25,909 nucleotides of DNA from Bacillota bacterium (GTDB lineage: Bacteria > Bacillota > Clostridia > Christensenellales > Aristaeellaceae): NCBI GenBank assembly GCA_023391725.1, contig JAEWAH010000243.1:1-25909 (forward strand), in the 5' to 3' direction. Under the pieces are notes generated by a model. That model had not been told where the DNA came from. It saw only the letters and a list, made by a program, of their open reading frames with translations, and made no database searches. A program made the translations under genes and the position numbers. Positions 1 to 8,750 of the stretch are shown piece after piece (the first letter of the stretch is position 1; each line of letters begins with the position of its first letter).

Positions 1-1412
1 TCTGGCGTATTGGAAATCGCCACATTTGCGCCTATGGTCAACGGAAAGAGCTTGAAGTCCTGAAACACTACGGAAAACAAGCGGCGATACGCCTGAAAGT
101 CGTACTCCTGTATGTTCACGCCGTTGAGCAATATTTCGCCCTCCGTAGGATCGTACATGCGGCAGAGCAGCTTGATCATGGTGGTTTTGCCGCTGCCGTT
201 CTTCCCCACAACTGCCAGCCGCCGGTTTGAGTTCAGCGTCATGTTCAGGTTTTTCAGCGCGTAGGTTTGTGCGCCGGGATAGCGGAAGCTGACGTTGCGA
301 AACTCAAAACAGTATGCTGTCTCCTCAGGTATGGGCTTGCTTCCTTTGGTCAGTACGTCCGGCAGATTTAAATAGTCCAGCAGCGGCTTAATGTACGGAG
401 CGTTGTTGTATGCACGTCCCAAATCACCAAAAAGCGTCGTCACCGCTGTCACCAGCGCGGTCACCGCTCCTACATACTGAACAACATACCCTATGGCGTA
501 CATTCCTGCCAGCGCCCTTAACCCGATGAGCAAGTAGACCGCCCCGCCCACCACGGCCATACCCGCAGCGGAAAAGCCACCGAGGCGGCCTTCAAAGAAG
601 AAAAAGCGCAGCCAGCTTTTCACATTGTAGCTGTAAGAAAAGATATGCTCCAGCATGTTGCCTTGATGGTACAGGCGGATGTCCTTGGCGGCCTGGTCGG
701 CTTTTAAATAATCATTGTAATACGAGGCGGCGGTGTTGGATTTTGTGTTTTCCGAAAATACTTCTTCCAGCACTTTCTTTTCTTTTAGCCGGAACAGCAT
801 ATTCAGCCCAAGCATTACAGCTACCAGCAGTACCAGCAGCAGCGTGGCATAAGACGTAGTGGCAAAAGTGTGGTCATACGCCGCGTTGCTATGGAACATT
901 CCCGCCAAAAGCACGCCAGCGAAAATAAACGAAAACAGGCCGACAGAAATCGATTGCGACATCCAGTACAAATTGATCAGGCCAAGTCCGTTCCCACGCG
1001 CTTTCGTATCCATGACTGCCAATTTTTCAGAAATTTCGCTGTTTTCGGTGTGGGGGAAGTCCATTTTTGCGAACTGTTCCGCCTCCATGCCCAGCATGTC
1101 GGCATAAGCGAACCAGAAGGTAGACAAATCCACCTCCCGCGTAAGCACCGATTTAAGAGCCGAAAAAGCAAAGCTAAGCAGCACAGTGGCAGCGGCATAG
1201 CCTAAAATGGCGGCGACATTCCGGTTTCCCGCCAGTTCATTGAGAATGCGCGCGGAAAAGAAAAGCTGCATCATCGGTACAAACGCCGTGATAAACGATT
1301 GCCCCAGCATTGCCCACAAATAATACGGCGACAAGCGCATCACCACGCGAAAGCCTTGCAGCGTCCATTTTGCATGATCCATAAAGCCGGGCGTTCTTTC
1401 CTTATTCTCCAT
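1..1412 (-). CDS. ABC exporter half-transporter (permease plus ATPase), C-terminus cut by window edge
   Basis: This is one half of a heterodimeric ABC exporter in the inner membrane. The visible 470 codons begin MENKERTPGFMDHAKW, read through a hydrophobic transmembrane region (about residues 20-300) and enter the nucleotide-binding domain. The Walker A motif GKNGSGKT is at about residues 403-410, followed by a Q-loop context (VVFQDF). The signature, Walker B and H-loop lie beyond the left edge. The ATG at 1410-1412 overlaps the stop of the upstream transporter gene by 11 bp, so the two halves are translationally coupled and very likely form one exporter. The substrate cannot be read from the sequence; peptides, lipids or drugs are all possible. 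The ORF is open to the window edge, so the truncation is an artefact of the window. Confidence 0.9.
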   Translation of the reverse strand, partial: MENKERTPGFMDHAKWTLQGFRVVMRLSPYYLWAMLGQSFITAFVPMMQLFFSARILNELAGNRNVAAILGYAAATVLLSFAFSALKSVLTREVDLSTFWFAYADMLGMEAEQFAKMDFPHTENSEISEKLAVMDTKARGNGLGLINLYWMSQSISVGLFSFIFAGVLLAGMFHSNAAYDHTFATTSYATLLLVLLVAVMLGLNMLFRLKEKKVLEEVFSENTKSNTAASYYNDYLKADQAAKDIRLYHQGNMLEHIFSYSYNVKSWLRFFFFEGRLGGFSAAGMAVVGGAVYLLIGLRALAGMYAIGYVVQYVGAVTALVTAVTTLFGDLGRAYNNAPYIKPLLDYLNLPDVLTKGSKPIPEETAYCFEFRNVSFRYPGAQTYALKNLNMTLNSNRRLAVVGKNGSGKTTMIKLLCRMYDPTEGEILLNGVNIQEYDFQAYRRLFSVVFQDFKLFPLTIGANVAISNTP

Positions 1413-3291
1413 CGGCCTGCCCCTCCCCGCGGATGCTTAACTGTGCCATGTCATCCGCGTCCGTCACAGCGTTTTGCTGATAATAGCTGGCCTGCGTTTC
1501 AAACATATGAGCGTAAATGCCCCCAAGCCGCATTAATTCCTCATGAGTACCCATCTCTGCAATGGAATCCTTTTCCGCCGCGCCGTCAATCAATATGATG
1601 CGGTCGCAAAAACGGGTGCTTGCCAGCCTGTGGGATATGTACACGCTGGTCTTACCCTCTGTCAGCTGCGCGTATTTTTGATACACCTCGTTCTCCGCTA
1701 ACGGATCCAGCGCGGCGGTGGGCTCGTCCAGCAAAATAACCGGCGCGTCCTTGTATAGTGCCCGCGCCATGGCCAGCTTTTGCTTTTCGCCCCCAGATAG
1801 CTCGATTGCATTGGCATTTACCGCACGCACGAGCAGCGTTTTTTCCTTTTCCGGCAAGCTGTCTATCTTTTCGCTCAGGCCTGCCAACGTCATACTATTG
1901 GCTACTTTAGCACAGTCGGTCAGATCCGGCGGCTGCTGGCTGATGTTGCCGGCGATGTCTGTAGAAAGGAGGTGAATATCCTGAAACACAGGTGAAAACT
2001 GGGTGAATAGTTCGTCACGGTTGTAGGCAAGCAGCGGTTTGCCCGCGTATGTAACCTGCCCTTCCGTGGGCAGATAAAGCCCGCAGAGCAGCTTCACAAA
2101 TGTGGTTTTGCCGGCGCCGTTGGCACCCACTACCGCCAGTCGTTCGCCCGGGCGAATGGTAAGGTTTACATGGCGCAGCGCTGGCTTTTCCGCTTTCGGG
2201 TAGGTATAGCTGACATTTTCAAAGCGAATTTCCGGCGGCAAGGCCTCATTTCCCGGCAGAGCGGCGCCCATTCCCGTGTTCATGCGGTCGGGATAATTCA
2301 ACATGGCCTGCATATCCGCCATCTCCACGGCAGACTTCGCCAAATCGCTGGCGGCTACCAAAATACCGGAAATCCAGCCCCCCAACGCGCCAATGGCGGC
2401 AAACACGAATACAAACTCGCCCAATTCCAGTTTGTTTTGCAAAAGAAGCGAGATGAGCAGGCCATATGCGATGCCATCGCGCAGTAAAATCATCGCGCCG
2501 TCCATCAGATTCGCCTGCATTTGTTTGGTCAGCACGGCTTTTTCTGCAGCGCGGTTCTGTTTGCGCAGCGTACTTAGAAAATCCTTCAGCCATGGGAACG
2601 CGCCGTACATGCGTATATCTTTGGCGGAGGCCGTATCGCGCATGGTGTTTTGCAGGGCTAAATACTTGCGATTCAACTTGCTGCGATCTTCGCGGGTTAA
2701 CTCGTTATACTTGCGGGAACGCGCAAGCGCCCACCAGTTTGCCCCCGCGCAAAAAAGCAAAACGAGCAAAATGATGGGGTTGACCCGGGCAATTACACCT
2801 GCGTAGAGAAGAAAGCCAAACACATTGGATAGAAGTTGTACGAGTGTTCTGGGAATGTTCATCGCCAATGTATGGTTGCTCTGCACCGCCTTTTCTGCTT
2901 TGTCCATGACCGCCTTGAAATCGGGATGCTCCAACTGCTCATAATCCATGTTGATCTGTTTGGTTAGCGTTTTGAGTAGGAATGAAAAAATACCCGTAGT
3001 ACCCATACAATCATTGACAATGCTGTCGGTGAAACTTTTTCCATAACCCAGCGCCACCATCATGAGCGCCAAGGTGCCTACCACGAGCAGAAAATAGGAA
3101 GCGTCCGATTTCTGCCCAATCAAGTCAATGACAACCTTCGGCATGTAAATGCCCGCGTAGGGCAGCGCCACGCGAAACACGACCGCCAGGGCGCAGCAAA
3201 CAATCAGCGATTTGCGCACTTGCCAGTACGCGGAAAGGGAGAGCTTTATGGCGGCCCAAATGCTGCTGTGAGTCTTTTTATCTTTTGTCAT
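1402..3291 (-). CDS. ABC exporter half-transporter (permease fused to ATPase)
   Basis: This 629-aa protein is the partner half of the exporter encoded immediately downstream. An N-terminal membrane domain (about residues 20-320, six hydrophobic segments likely) precedes a complete ATPase domain. That domain has Walker A GANGAGKT at about 389-396, signature LSGGE at about 498-502, Walker B VILLDEPTAALD and H-loop YISHR. All core ATPase motifs look canonical. I start it at the ATG at 3289-3291 (MTKDKKTHSS). A longer reading from 3375 would add 28 residues and run through the likely promoter at 3333-3362. The ribosome site is weak (AAGGCAGA, about 7-13 nt upstream). The gap to dnaE is 152 bp, and a promoter in it suggests a transcription unit separate from dnaE. 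The substrate is unknown. Confidence 0.9.
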   Translation of the reverse strand: MTKDKKTHSSIWAAIKLSLSAYWQVRKSLIVCCALAVVFRVALPYAGIYMPKVVIDLIGQKSDASYFLLVVGTLALMMVALGYGKSFTDSIVNDCMGTTGIFSFLLKTLTKQINMDYEQLEHPDFKAVMDKAEKAVQSNHTLAMNIPRTLVQLLSNVFGFLLYAGVIARVNPIILLVLLFCAGANWWALARSRKYNELTREDRSKLNRKYLALQNTMRDTASAKDIRMYGAFPWLKDFLSTLRKQNRAAEKAVLTKQMQANLMDGAMILLRDGIAYGLLISLLLQNKLELGEFVFVFAAIGALGGWISGILVAASDLAKSAVEMADMQAMLNYPDRMNTGMGAALPGNEALPPEIRFENVSYTYPKAEKPALRHVNLTIRPGERLAVVGANGAGKTTFVKLLCGLYLPTEGQVTYAGKPLLAYNRDELFTQFSPVFQDIHLLSTDIAGNISQQPPDLTDCAKVANSMTLAGLSEKIDSLPEKEKTLLVRAVNANAIELSGGEKQKLAMARALYKDAPVILLDEPTAALDPLAENEVYQKYAQLTEGKTSVYISHRLASTRFCDRIILIDGAAEKDSIAEMGTHEELMRLGGIYAHMFETQASYYQQNAVTDADDMAQLSIRGEGQADGE

Positions 3292-3332
3292 TTTTTCATC
3301 TGCCTTGTCGATAAAAGTCTTTTGCACGCTAT

Positions 3333-3362
3333 ATGTTAAAAAATAAACCACGGTACTGTCAA
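3333..3362 (-). promoter_or_regulatory. Probable sigma-A promoter of the ABC exporter pair
   Basis: On the minus strand TTGACA (3362-3357) is followed after 18 bp by TAACAT (3338-3333), about 40 nt before the chosen start at 3291. The -35 is perfect and the -10 matches 4 of 6. The site lies outside dnaE and supports the short start for the downstream gene. Confidence 0.5.
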
Positions 3363-3443
3363 GGAATTTTTGCAAATCGATCCGCCGTTTGGCGGCCGGC
3401 AGTCAGTGAACTCCGGAATCACTCCTCTGGAGGGAACTGGAAC

Positions 3444-6400
3444 CTACAACACCGCCTTGATGTTCCCCGTCCCAAGCAGCCCTTCCAGCGCCTGCTGCAC
3501 GGCTTCATCCCCGTCGCACCACAGAGGCCTTGGGGTAAGCAGCGTAATACGCTCTCCAGGGATGTGGAAGTACACCGGCACCGGACCGGGGAAGCTTCCC
3601 AAAATAGGCTTCACACTCTCCATCTGGTCCCGGGTCCCCCGCAGGTACAGTTTCAGCGGGGCTTCCTTTGCCAATTGCGCGTCGGTGAGCACTGGCGCCT
3701 GTAACGCTGGCACGGCCGCCGGTTTGGGAGCCGCCTCCTCCGCCTCGGGCTTTAACAGTACCACACTGTCCACCAGGATCTTCGTCTCCTCGTCCTCCCG
3801 GATGGAAAGCTTACCGGTCAATATCACCAGCTCATCAACATGCAATATCGCACCGAACTTTTCATACACCTTGGGAAAGACCAGCCCTTCAATCTGCCCG
3901 GTGAGATCTTCCAGCGTCAAAAAGCCCATGAAGGCCCCTTTCTTAGTAGCCTTGCCCTTTGCCTCCACAAGGATGCCGCCCATGCGCACCGTCATGCCGT
4001 CCAGGGACTGCCCTTTGTCCTGGCGCTCGGAAAGCTCCGCTACAAAGGCGGTGTTGCACTCCAGCTTGTTCAGAAGGTCCGCGTATTCATCCAGGGGATG
4101 GCCGCTGATATACACGCCGGTCATCTCCTTTTCCATGGACAGAAGGTGCCGACGCGGGAACTCCGGCAAGTTGGGCAGCTTCTTCTCCATGCCGTTTTGA
4201 GGCATGGCCCCGGCCAGATCGAATAGTGACATCTGCCCGGATACGTTTTGCCTGCGACGGTTCGCGGACGCTTCCAAAGCGGAGTCATACACCTGCAAAA
4301 GCTGGGCGCGCCTGGCACCGGTGCCGTCAAAGGCTCCGGCCTTGATAAGGCTTTCCACCACACGCTTATTCACGCTGTCGGTATCCACCCGGCGGCAGAA
4401 GTCGAAAATATCTTCATATCGTCCCTTGTCCCGCTCCCGGGCGATGGCCTCCACCGCGCCCTGGCCCACATTTTTCACAGCACCAAGGCCAAAGCGGATG
4501 CCGGGCTTACCGGTGGAGTTATCAACCGTAAAGCGCCAGGCGCTCCTGTTCACATCCGGGGGCAGGATGGGGATATCGTGGGCGCGGCAATATTGGATGT
4601 AGCCGGCGATCTTCGGGGCGTTGCCGGATACGCTGTTCATAATGGCCGCCATGAAGGGCACGGGATGGTGGCGCTTGAGCCAGGCTGTCTGCACGGCAAC
4701 CACGGCATAAGCCGCAGCGTGACTTTTGTTGAAGGCGTAGGACGCAAACGCGGTCATCTCGTCAAACAGGTGATCGGCCACCGCCTCGGGGATGCCGTTA
4801 TTCACACAGCCCGGAATCACCTGATTACCCTGTGCATCCTTCATACCATGGACGAAATACTCCCGCTCCTTGGCCATCACGTCATGCTTCTTTTTGGACA
4901 TGGCCCGGCGCATGAGGTCACTGCGGCCCAAGGAATACCCCGCCAGGTCGCGCACGATCTGCATCACCTGCTCCTGGTAGACCATGCAGCCATAAGTCAC
5001 ATCCAGGATGGGCTTCAAGAAGGGTGTAGGATATTGAACCGTGGAGGGGTTGTGCTTGCCCTGGATGTAGCGGGGGATCGACTCCATGGGCCCGGGCCGG
5101 TACAGGGAGATGGCGGCAATGATATCTTCAAAATTCTCCGGGCGCATGTTGGTCAGGAAGGTGCGCATGCCCCCGCCTTCCAGCTGGAACACACCGTCGG
5201 TATCCCCCTGGGAGATGGCTTCGTACACCCCCGGATCGTCCATGGGGATGTCCTCAGGTTTCATATCAATGCCCGTCTCCCGCATCATATCCAGCGTGTC
5301 ACGGATCACGGTGAGGGTGCGCAGGCCCAAAAAGTCCATTTTCAAAAGGCCCAGCTTCTCCAGGGTGCCCATGGGGTACTGGGTGGTGATCACTTCATCG
5401 TTTTTTTGCAGCGGCACATACGCCGTTACAGGCGCGCTTGTAATGAGCACGCCGGCCGCGTGGGTGCTGGCGTGGCGGGGCATGCCTTCCAGCGACAGCC
5501 CCATGTCGATGAGCTTTTTCACCTGCTCATCTCCAGAATAGGAGGCGGCCAGCTCGGGGCTTACTTTCAGGGCTTTCTCCAGCGTCATGCCCAGCTCGAA
5601 AGGCACCGCCTTGGCGACCTTGTCCACATCCTGGTAACTCATGCCCAGCACGCGGCCCACGTCCCGGATAACGCCCCGCGCCGCCATGGTACCGAAGGTG
5701 ATGATTTGCGCCACGTGATCCGCTCCATACTTGCGGGCCACATAGTCAATCACTTCCTGCCGCCGCTCGTAGCAAAAGTCGATGTCCAAATCGGGCATGG
5801 AAATGCGCTCGGGGTTCAAAAACCGCTCGAACAGCAGGTTGTATTTGAGGGGGTCCAGGGCGGTGATGCCCAGGGTGTAGGCCACGATGGAGCCGGCGCC
5901 GCTGCCACGGCCGGGGCCCACCATGATGCCGTTCTCTTTGGAAAAGTGGATAAAGTCCCACACGATGAGGAAGTAATCCACATAGCCCATGTGGCTGATG
6001 GTATCCAGCTCGTATTGCAGCCTTTTGTGCGGCGCGCTGCCTTCGCCGCAGTCATCGGGATACCGCTTTTTAAGCCCTTCCATGCACAGGGAGGTGAGCA
6101 GCGAAAGAGGCGTTTCCCCGTCCGGGATGGGTTTGAAGCTGGGCAAATGGATCTTCCCAAAATCAAAGGTGACGTTGCACATGTCCGCCACTTTTTGGGT
6201 ATTGTCGATGGCGTCGGGCCAGGCGGAAAAGAGCGTGCGCATCTCTTCTTCGCTTTTCACATACAACTCTTCCGTCTCCATGCGCATGCGGGACTCATCT
6301 TCCAGCGTCTTGCCGGTCTGAATGCACATCAAGACTTCTTGGGCCGCGGCGTCCCCACGCCTCAGATAGTGCGCGTCGTTGGTAGCGATGAGAGGCACCC

Positions 6401-6983
6401 CCGTCTCGCGGCTCAAGCGCACCAGCTCCGGCAGCACCTGCTTTTCTTCAGGGATGCCGTGATCCATAATCTCGATGTAAAACCTACCTTTGCCGAACAG
6501 GTTTTCCATGCGCGTAACATATTCTTTTGCATCCTGCCGCCTGCCCATGAGCAACATCTTGGGCAGATCGCCGCTCAGGCACGCGCTCATGCAGATGAGC
6601 CCTTCCGCGTGCTTCTCCAAAAGCTTATAGTCGATGCGCGGACGGTAATAGAAGCCGCGCAAAAAGCCCTCGCTCACCAGGGTGATGAGGTTCTGGTAGC
6701 CTGTATTGTTTTCACACAGCAAAATCAGGTGGCTGTATTCCCGGTTGATGACCTGCTTGTCCTCCATATCAGGACAAATATATACTTCGCACCCAATAAT
6801 GGGGCGGATGCCGTTTGCCGCGCATTCCTGATAAAAGTCCACCGCGCCGTACAATACCCCGTGATCGGTCACGGCGCAGCTTGACATATTCAATTCCTTC
6901 AGGCGCTTTACCAGATCCTTGATCCGGCAGGCGCCATCCAGAAGGCTGTACTCCGTATGCAGATGCAGGTGGGTAAACCCCAT
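3444..6983 (-). CDS. dnaE: DNA polymerase III subunit alpha, DnaE type
   Basis: This 1179-aa replicative DNA polymerase acts at the fork; in Firmicutes it usually works beside PolC. The N-terminal PHP domain begins with HLHLHTEYS at residues 5-13. The polymerase core carries the glycine-rich GPGRGSGAGS segment. Its catalytic triad motif PDLDIDF is at about 397-403, with the three aspartates at 398, 400 and 402. A helix-hairpin-helix and an OB-fold region (around VRMGGILVEA) follow near the C-terminus. I chose the ATG at 6981-6983 (MGFTHLHLHT) because it has a GAGGTG ribosome site 7 nt upstream and an extended -10 at 7002-7010. The open frame upstream to 7163 runs through the promoter and a palindromic repeat and is not coding. 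Length fits the DnaE1-like group rather than PolC. No frameshift or missing catalytic residue was seen. Confidence 0.97.
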   Translation of the reverse strand: MGFTHLHLHTEYSLLDGACRIKDLVKRLKELNMSSCAVTDHGVLYGAVDFYQECAANGIRPIIGCEVYICPDMEDKQVINREYSHLILLCENNTGYQNLITLVSEGFLRGFYYRPRIDYKLLEKHAEGLICMSACLSGDLPKMLLMGRRQDAKEYVTRMENLFGKGRFYIEIMDHGIPEEKQVLPELVRLSRETGVPLIATNDAHYLRRGDAAAQEVLMCIQTGKTLEDESRMRMETEELYVKSEEEMRTLFSAWPDAIDNTQKVADMCNVTFDFGKIHLPSFKPIPDGETPLSLLTSLCMEGLKKRYPDDCGEGSAPHKRLQYELDTISHMGYVDYFLIVWDFIHFSKENGIMVGPGRGSGAGSIVAYTLGITALDPLKYNLLFERFLNPERISMPDLDIDFCYERRQEVIDYVARKYGADHVAQIITFGTMAARGVIRDVGRVLGMSYQDVDKVAKAVPFELGMTLEKALKVSPELAASYSGDEQVKKLIDMGLSLEGMPRHASTHAAGVLITSAPVTAYVPLQKNDEVITTQYPMGTLEKLGLLKMDFLGLRTLTVIRDTLDMMRETGIDMKPEDIPMDDPGVYEAISQGDTDGVFQLEGGGMRTFLTNMRPENFEDIIAAISLYRPGPMESIPRYIQGKHNPSTVQYPTPFLKPILDVTYGCMVYQEQVMQIVRDLAGYSLGRSDLMRRAMSKKKHDVMAKEREYFVHGMKDAQGNQVIPGCVNNGIPEAVADHLFDEMTAFASYAFNKSHAAAYAVVAVQTAWLKRHHPVPFMAAIMNSVSGNAPKIAGYIQYCRAHDIPILPPDVNRSAWRFTVDNSTGKPGIRFGLGAVKNVGQGAVEAIARERDKGRYEDIFDFCRRVDTDSVNKRVVESLIKAGAFDGTGARRAQLLQVYDSALEASANRRRQNVSGQMSLFDLAGAMPQNGMEKKLPNLPEFPRRHLLSMEKEMTGVYISGHPLDEYADLLNKLECNTAFVAELSERQDKGQSLDGMTVRMGGILVEAKGKATKKGAFMGFLTLEDLTGQIEGLVFPKVYEKFGAILHVDELVILTGKLSIREDEETKILVDSVVLLKPEAEEAAPKPAAVPALQAPVLTDAQLAKEAPLKLYLRGTRDQMESVKPILGSFPGPVPVYFHIPGERITLLTPRPLWCDGDEAVQQALEGLLGTGNIKAVL

Positions 6984-7001
6984 GATTTTCACCTCGGGAG
7001 T

Positions 7002-7013
7002 ATTATACCATAC
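7002..7013 (-). promoter_or_regulatory. Extended -10 promoter of dnaE
   Basis: Minus-strand TGTATGGTATAAT places a perfect TATAAT (7007-7002) behind a TGG extension, about 19 nt before the dnaE start. No good -35 is seen at 16-18 bp, which is acceptable for an extended -10 promoter. Confidence 0.6.
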
Positions 7014-7018
7014 AGATG

Positions 7019-7057
7019 GCGGGAAGGGAGGCTTTTTGAAAAAAGCCCCCTTCCCGC
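7019..7057. repeat. Palindromic intergenic repeat, copy 1
   Basis: A near-perfect 39-bp palindrome. The arms GCGGGAAGGG and CCTTCCCGC flank an inner GGCTTTTT / AAAAAGCC stem. A second member of the same design is at 21284-21321. It lies just upstream of the dnaE promoter. It resembles the small hairpin repeats scattered between genes in many gut Clostridia. Confidence 0.7.
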
Positions 7058-7110
7058 ACCCATCCCTGAAAAACTTCATCAGGGGGGCAAACAATAAAGG
7101 AAAAGCAGAC

Positions 7111-7196
7111 TGACCTGGCGTCGAAAGAGCGGGCAACATAAAAGTGTGGTAGAATAACTTCACGAAGGAATTGTCCGCTCTTTCGACGCCAGGTCA
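7111..7196. repeat. Inverted repeat, 26-bp arms around a 34-bp loop with a promoter-like core
   Basis: The left arm (7111-7136, starting TGACCTGGCGTC) and right arm (7171-7196, ending GACGCCAGGTCA) are complementary over 26 positions with one G:T mismatch (7133/7174). The 34-bp loop contains TGTGGTAGAAT (7145-7155), which looks like the extended -10 elements elsewhere in this window and points at the gene at 7288. The element sits between dnaE and that gene, which are divergently oriented. It could be a recombination or inversion site, the remnant of a small mobile element, or a cruciform-forming operator. No matching copy was seen elsewhere in the window. Confidence 0.75.
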
Positions 7197-7199
7197 ACG

Positions 7200-7231
7200 G
7201 TACTCGCCTGCCTTTTAACAGGCAGGGGTAC
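7200..7231. repeat. Stem-loop in the leader of the gene at 7288
   Basis: CCTGCC (7207-7212) pairs with GGCAGG (7221-7226) around an 8-nt loop. GTAC at 7200-7203 and 7228-7231 closes the base. A short T-run (GGCTTTTTAG) follows about 12 nt later. It could act as a weak terminator or leader structure, but the T-run is too far from the stem for a standard terminator. Confidence 0.4.
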
Positions 7232-7287
7232 TCCTGCTCCGGCTTTTTAGGTTTCTAGTCTGTGAGAGATGATGAGGTGATGATGTC

Positions 7288-8448
7288 TTGACAACGATGG
7301 ATCATTCAAAGAAGTTGAGGAAGACCGATTTGGATTGGGTGACGCTTCGTGTTGGTTTTGAAGGCACGACGCATGGACATGATCTTCGCTCGGCAAAGCA
7401 ATTCTGTTTAGCGCACTTAGATCAGCTTTTTGCAATGGGATCTCCAGAAATAAAACTGAGTCTTCATTTCGAACAAAAAGACTTTCCGTTGGTTGAAATG
7501 AAATCATACTTCTTGCCTACGGACATGGAATTTTTTACGCGGGATTTGTGGCGTGATGATGTAGAAGTAATTGTCGCAAGTTATGAAAACAAGAAAGACT
7601 TAGTGAAATACAAAATGGCGCCTTCAAAGCACTCGAAAAATCTAGTCGATATCATGAAGGAAGAAGAGAGCATAATCACAGAGGACTTGATCGATCGCAA
7701 TCGGTTAGGTGCGCTCGTGCTCGAATGGATATCCAATCCCGATCCATATTTACAGGATGTCACGCTACCATTCTACCTATATAACTGGTCGTGCAGCCTT
7801 TTTCACTTGCTCTTATACACTCCCAGAAACTGTAAGGATGAATTGCTTGGCCCGTCCATCGGGAAACGATTATTCGCTCCCGAAGAAGGGTGGCCATTCG
7901 AGATGTATGCTTCCCTTCCGCGATTCCTTCTTAGAGGCGAATTGTTCTCAATGGAAATTCAAAAACAATATGTTTCCGAAATGCAGCGTCTGTGTGAAGC
8001 GCATCCCCGTTCGGTTGGAACATTTCGGATGGGTGGGTTGCAAGGCCCCCCAGAATTAGCCTTCGAGAAACGATTTGATAATAGTGATTTTCTGAATGTT
8101 ACAACCAAGCTACCAGGATGCGCGTGGGGGTTATTCTTATCGCGTGAACAAGTGGCGTTGCTAGGGGGTAAAGAGGCTATTCGCAAAGAAGCGCCGATAT
8201 ACCAACTGATACCCTTTGAGTCTGGAGGCGGAATGCTGCAGCTTACTTCGGATATGAACTCTGCGACAAGAGAACAAATGCTTACTCTTCGCAAATATCT
8301 GTCCCCATATACTTACCACGGTATATATCGTAAAGCAGTAGGACATTTTATTCAGGAGCATTTTCAGATCCCGATTTCACTGAACGAACTAGAAATTGTA
8401 GATTATGCGTTAAGTGGGCAAACCCTGTTGCTGAGTATAAATATGTGA
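7288..8448 (+). CDS. DUF3396-like protein (type VI immunity-like family), AT-rich accessory gene
   Basis: This 386-aa protein has no signal peptide and looks cytoplasmic. The C-terminal half (GCAWGLFLSREQVALLGG, then SGGGMLQLTSD and RKYLSPY) resembles, from memory, DUF3396 proteins. Those include immunity proteins against type VI effectors and other polymorphic toxins. The match is by eye and not certain. The start is TTG at 7288, because GAGGTG (7274-7279) is 8 nt away; an in-frame ATG at 7297 would be 17 nt away. Base use differs from its neighbours: two 60-base samples I counted (7561-7620 and 8281-8340) are 33% and 38% GC, against 63% for 9541-9600. No toxin or secretion gene is beside it. 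An inverted repeat upstream and debris downstream suggest horizontal arrival. If the family call is wrong it is simply hypothetical. Confidence 0.45.
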   Translation: MTTMDHSKKLRKTDLDWVTLRVGFEGTTHGHDLRSAKQFCLAHLDQLFAMGSPEIKLSLHFEQKDFPLVEMKSYFLPTDMEFFTRDLWRDDVEVIVASYENKKDLVKYKMAPSKHSKNLVDIMKEEESIITEDLIDRNRLGALVLEWISNPDPYLQDVTLPFYLYNWSCSLFHLLLYTPRNCKDELLGPSIGKRLFAPEEGWPFEMYASLPRFLLRGELFSMEIQKQYVSEMQRLCEAHPRSVGTFRMGGLQGPPELAFEKRFDNSDFLNVTTKLPGCAWGLFLSREQVALLGGKEAIRKEAPIYQLIPFESGGGMLQLTSDMNSATREQMLTLRKYLSPYTYHGIYRKAVGHFIQEHFQIPISLNELEIVDYALSGQTLLLSINM

Positions 8449-8750
8449 ATTGAATCTGAGTGATACCGTTTTCCCTCAGCCACCTATATTGGGCGGCTGG
8501 GGGATTCCTACAATCAACTAAATCTCCCCCGCAAACCGCCAGACAATGCGAATTTCTTGTTGGCGCTACCCGGCCACAACCTCCTGGCTTCCGATCCCAA
8601 TGCGGTCAATCAGCATATTCAAAAGTAGACAATAGCAGTACGTTGCTTCAAAAAAGAAAAGGCCTTTGGCGCGTCCACACACCAGCTCCCTTTTCCACGC
8701 ACTTCCAATCATCTTCTGTCCGAATACCCCCAACAAGTATACCCTTCTTA
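8449..8750. other. Non-coding stretch with a hairpin and possible gene debris
   Basis: No convincing gene lies here. A 9-bp stem, CCCTCAGCC (8473-8481) with GGCTGGGGG (8495-8503), closely follows the gene ending at 8448 and may end its transcript, though no T-run follows. On the minus strand from about 8661 to 8518, one frame reads a peptide interrupted by a single TAG and ending IRIVWRFAGEI. This vaguely recalls the C-terminus of large serine recombinases. It lacks a start, a ribosome site and any catalytic region, so at most it is a dead fragment. Confidence 0.35.

Noticed and set aside
3382..3395. CCGCC/GGCGG hairpin just downstream of dnaE as a terminator
   Set aside because: The stem is only 5 bp and no T-run follows on the minus strand, so termination is not supported.
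4248..6884. Long 878-codon open frame on the plus strand
   Set aside because: It lies antisense to dnaE, whose motifs are complete. The frame is open because of GC-rich codon bias and matches no recognisable family.
6984..7163. N-terminal extension of DnaE
   Set aside because: The extra residues are the translation of the promoter, a palindromic repeat and part of the inverted repeat. GAGGTG and the family start both point to 6983.
7111..7196. Inverted repeat as an intrinsic terminator for the gene at 7288 or for dnaE
   Set aside because: It lies upstream of both divergent genes, has a 34-nt loop and no T-run, so a terminator role does not fit.
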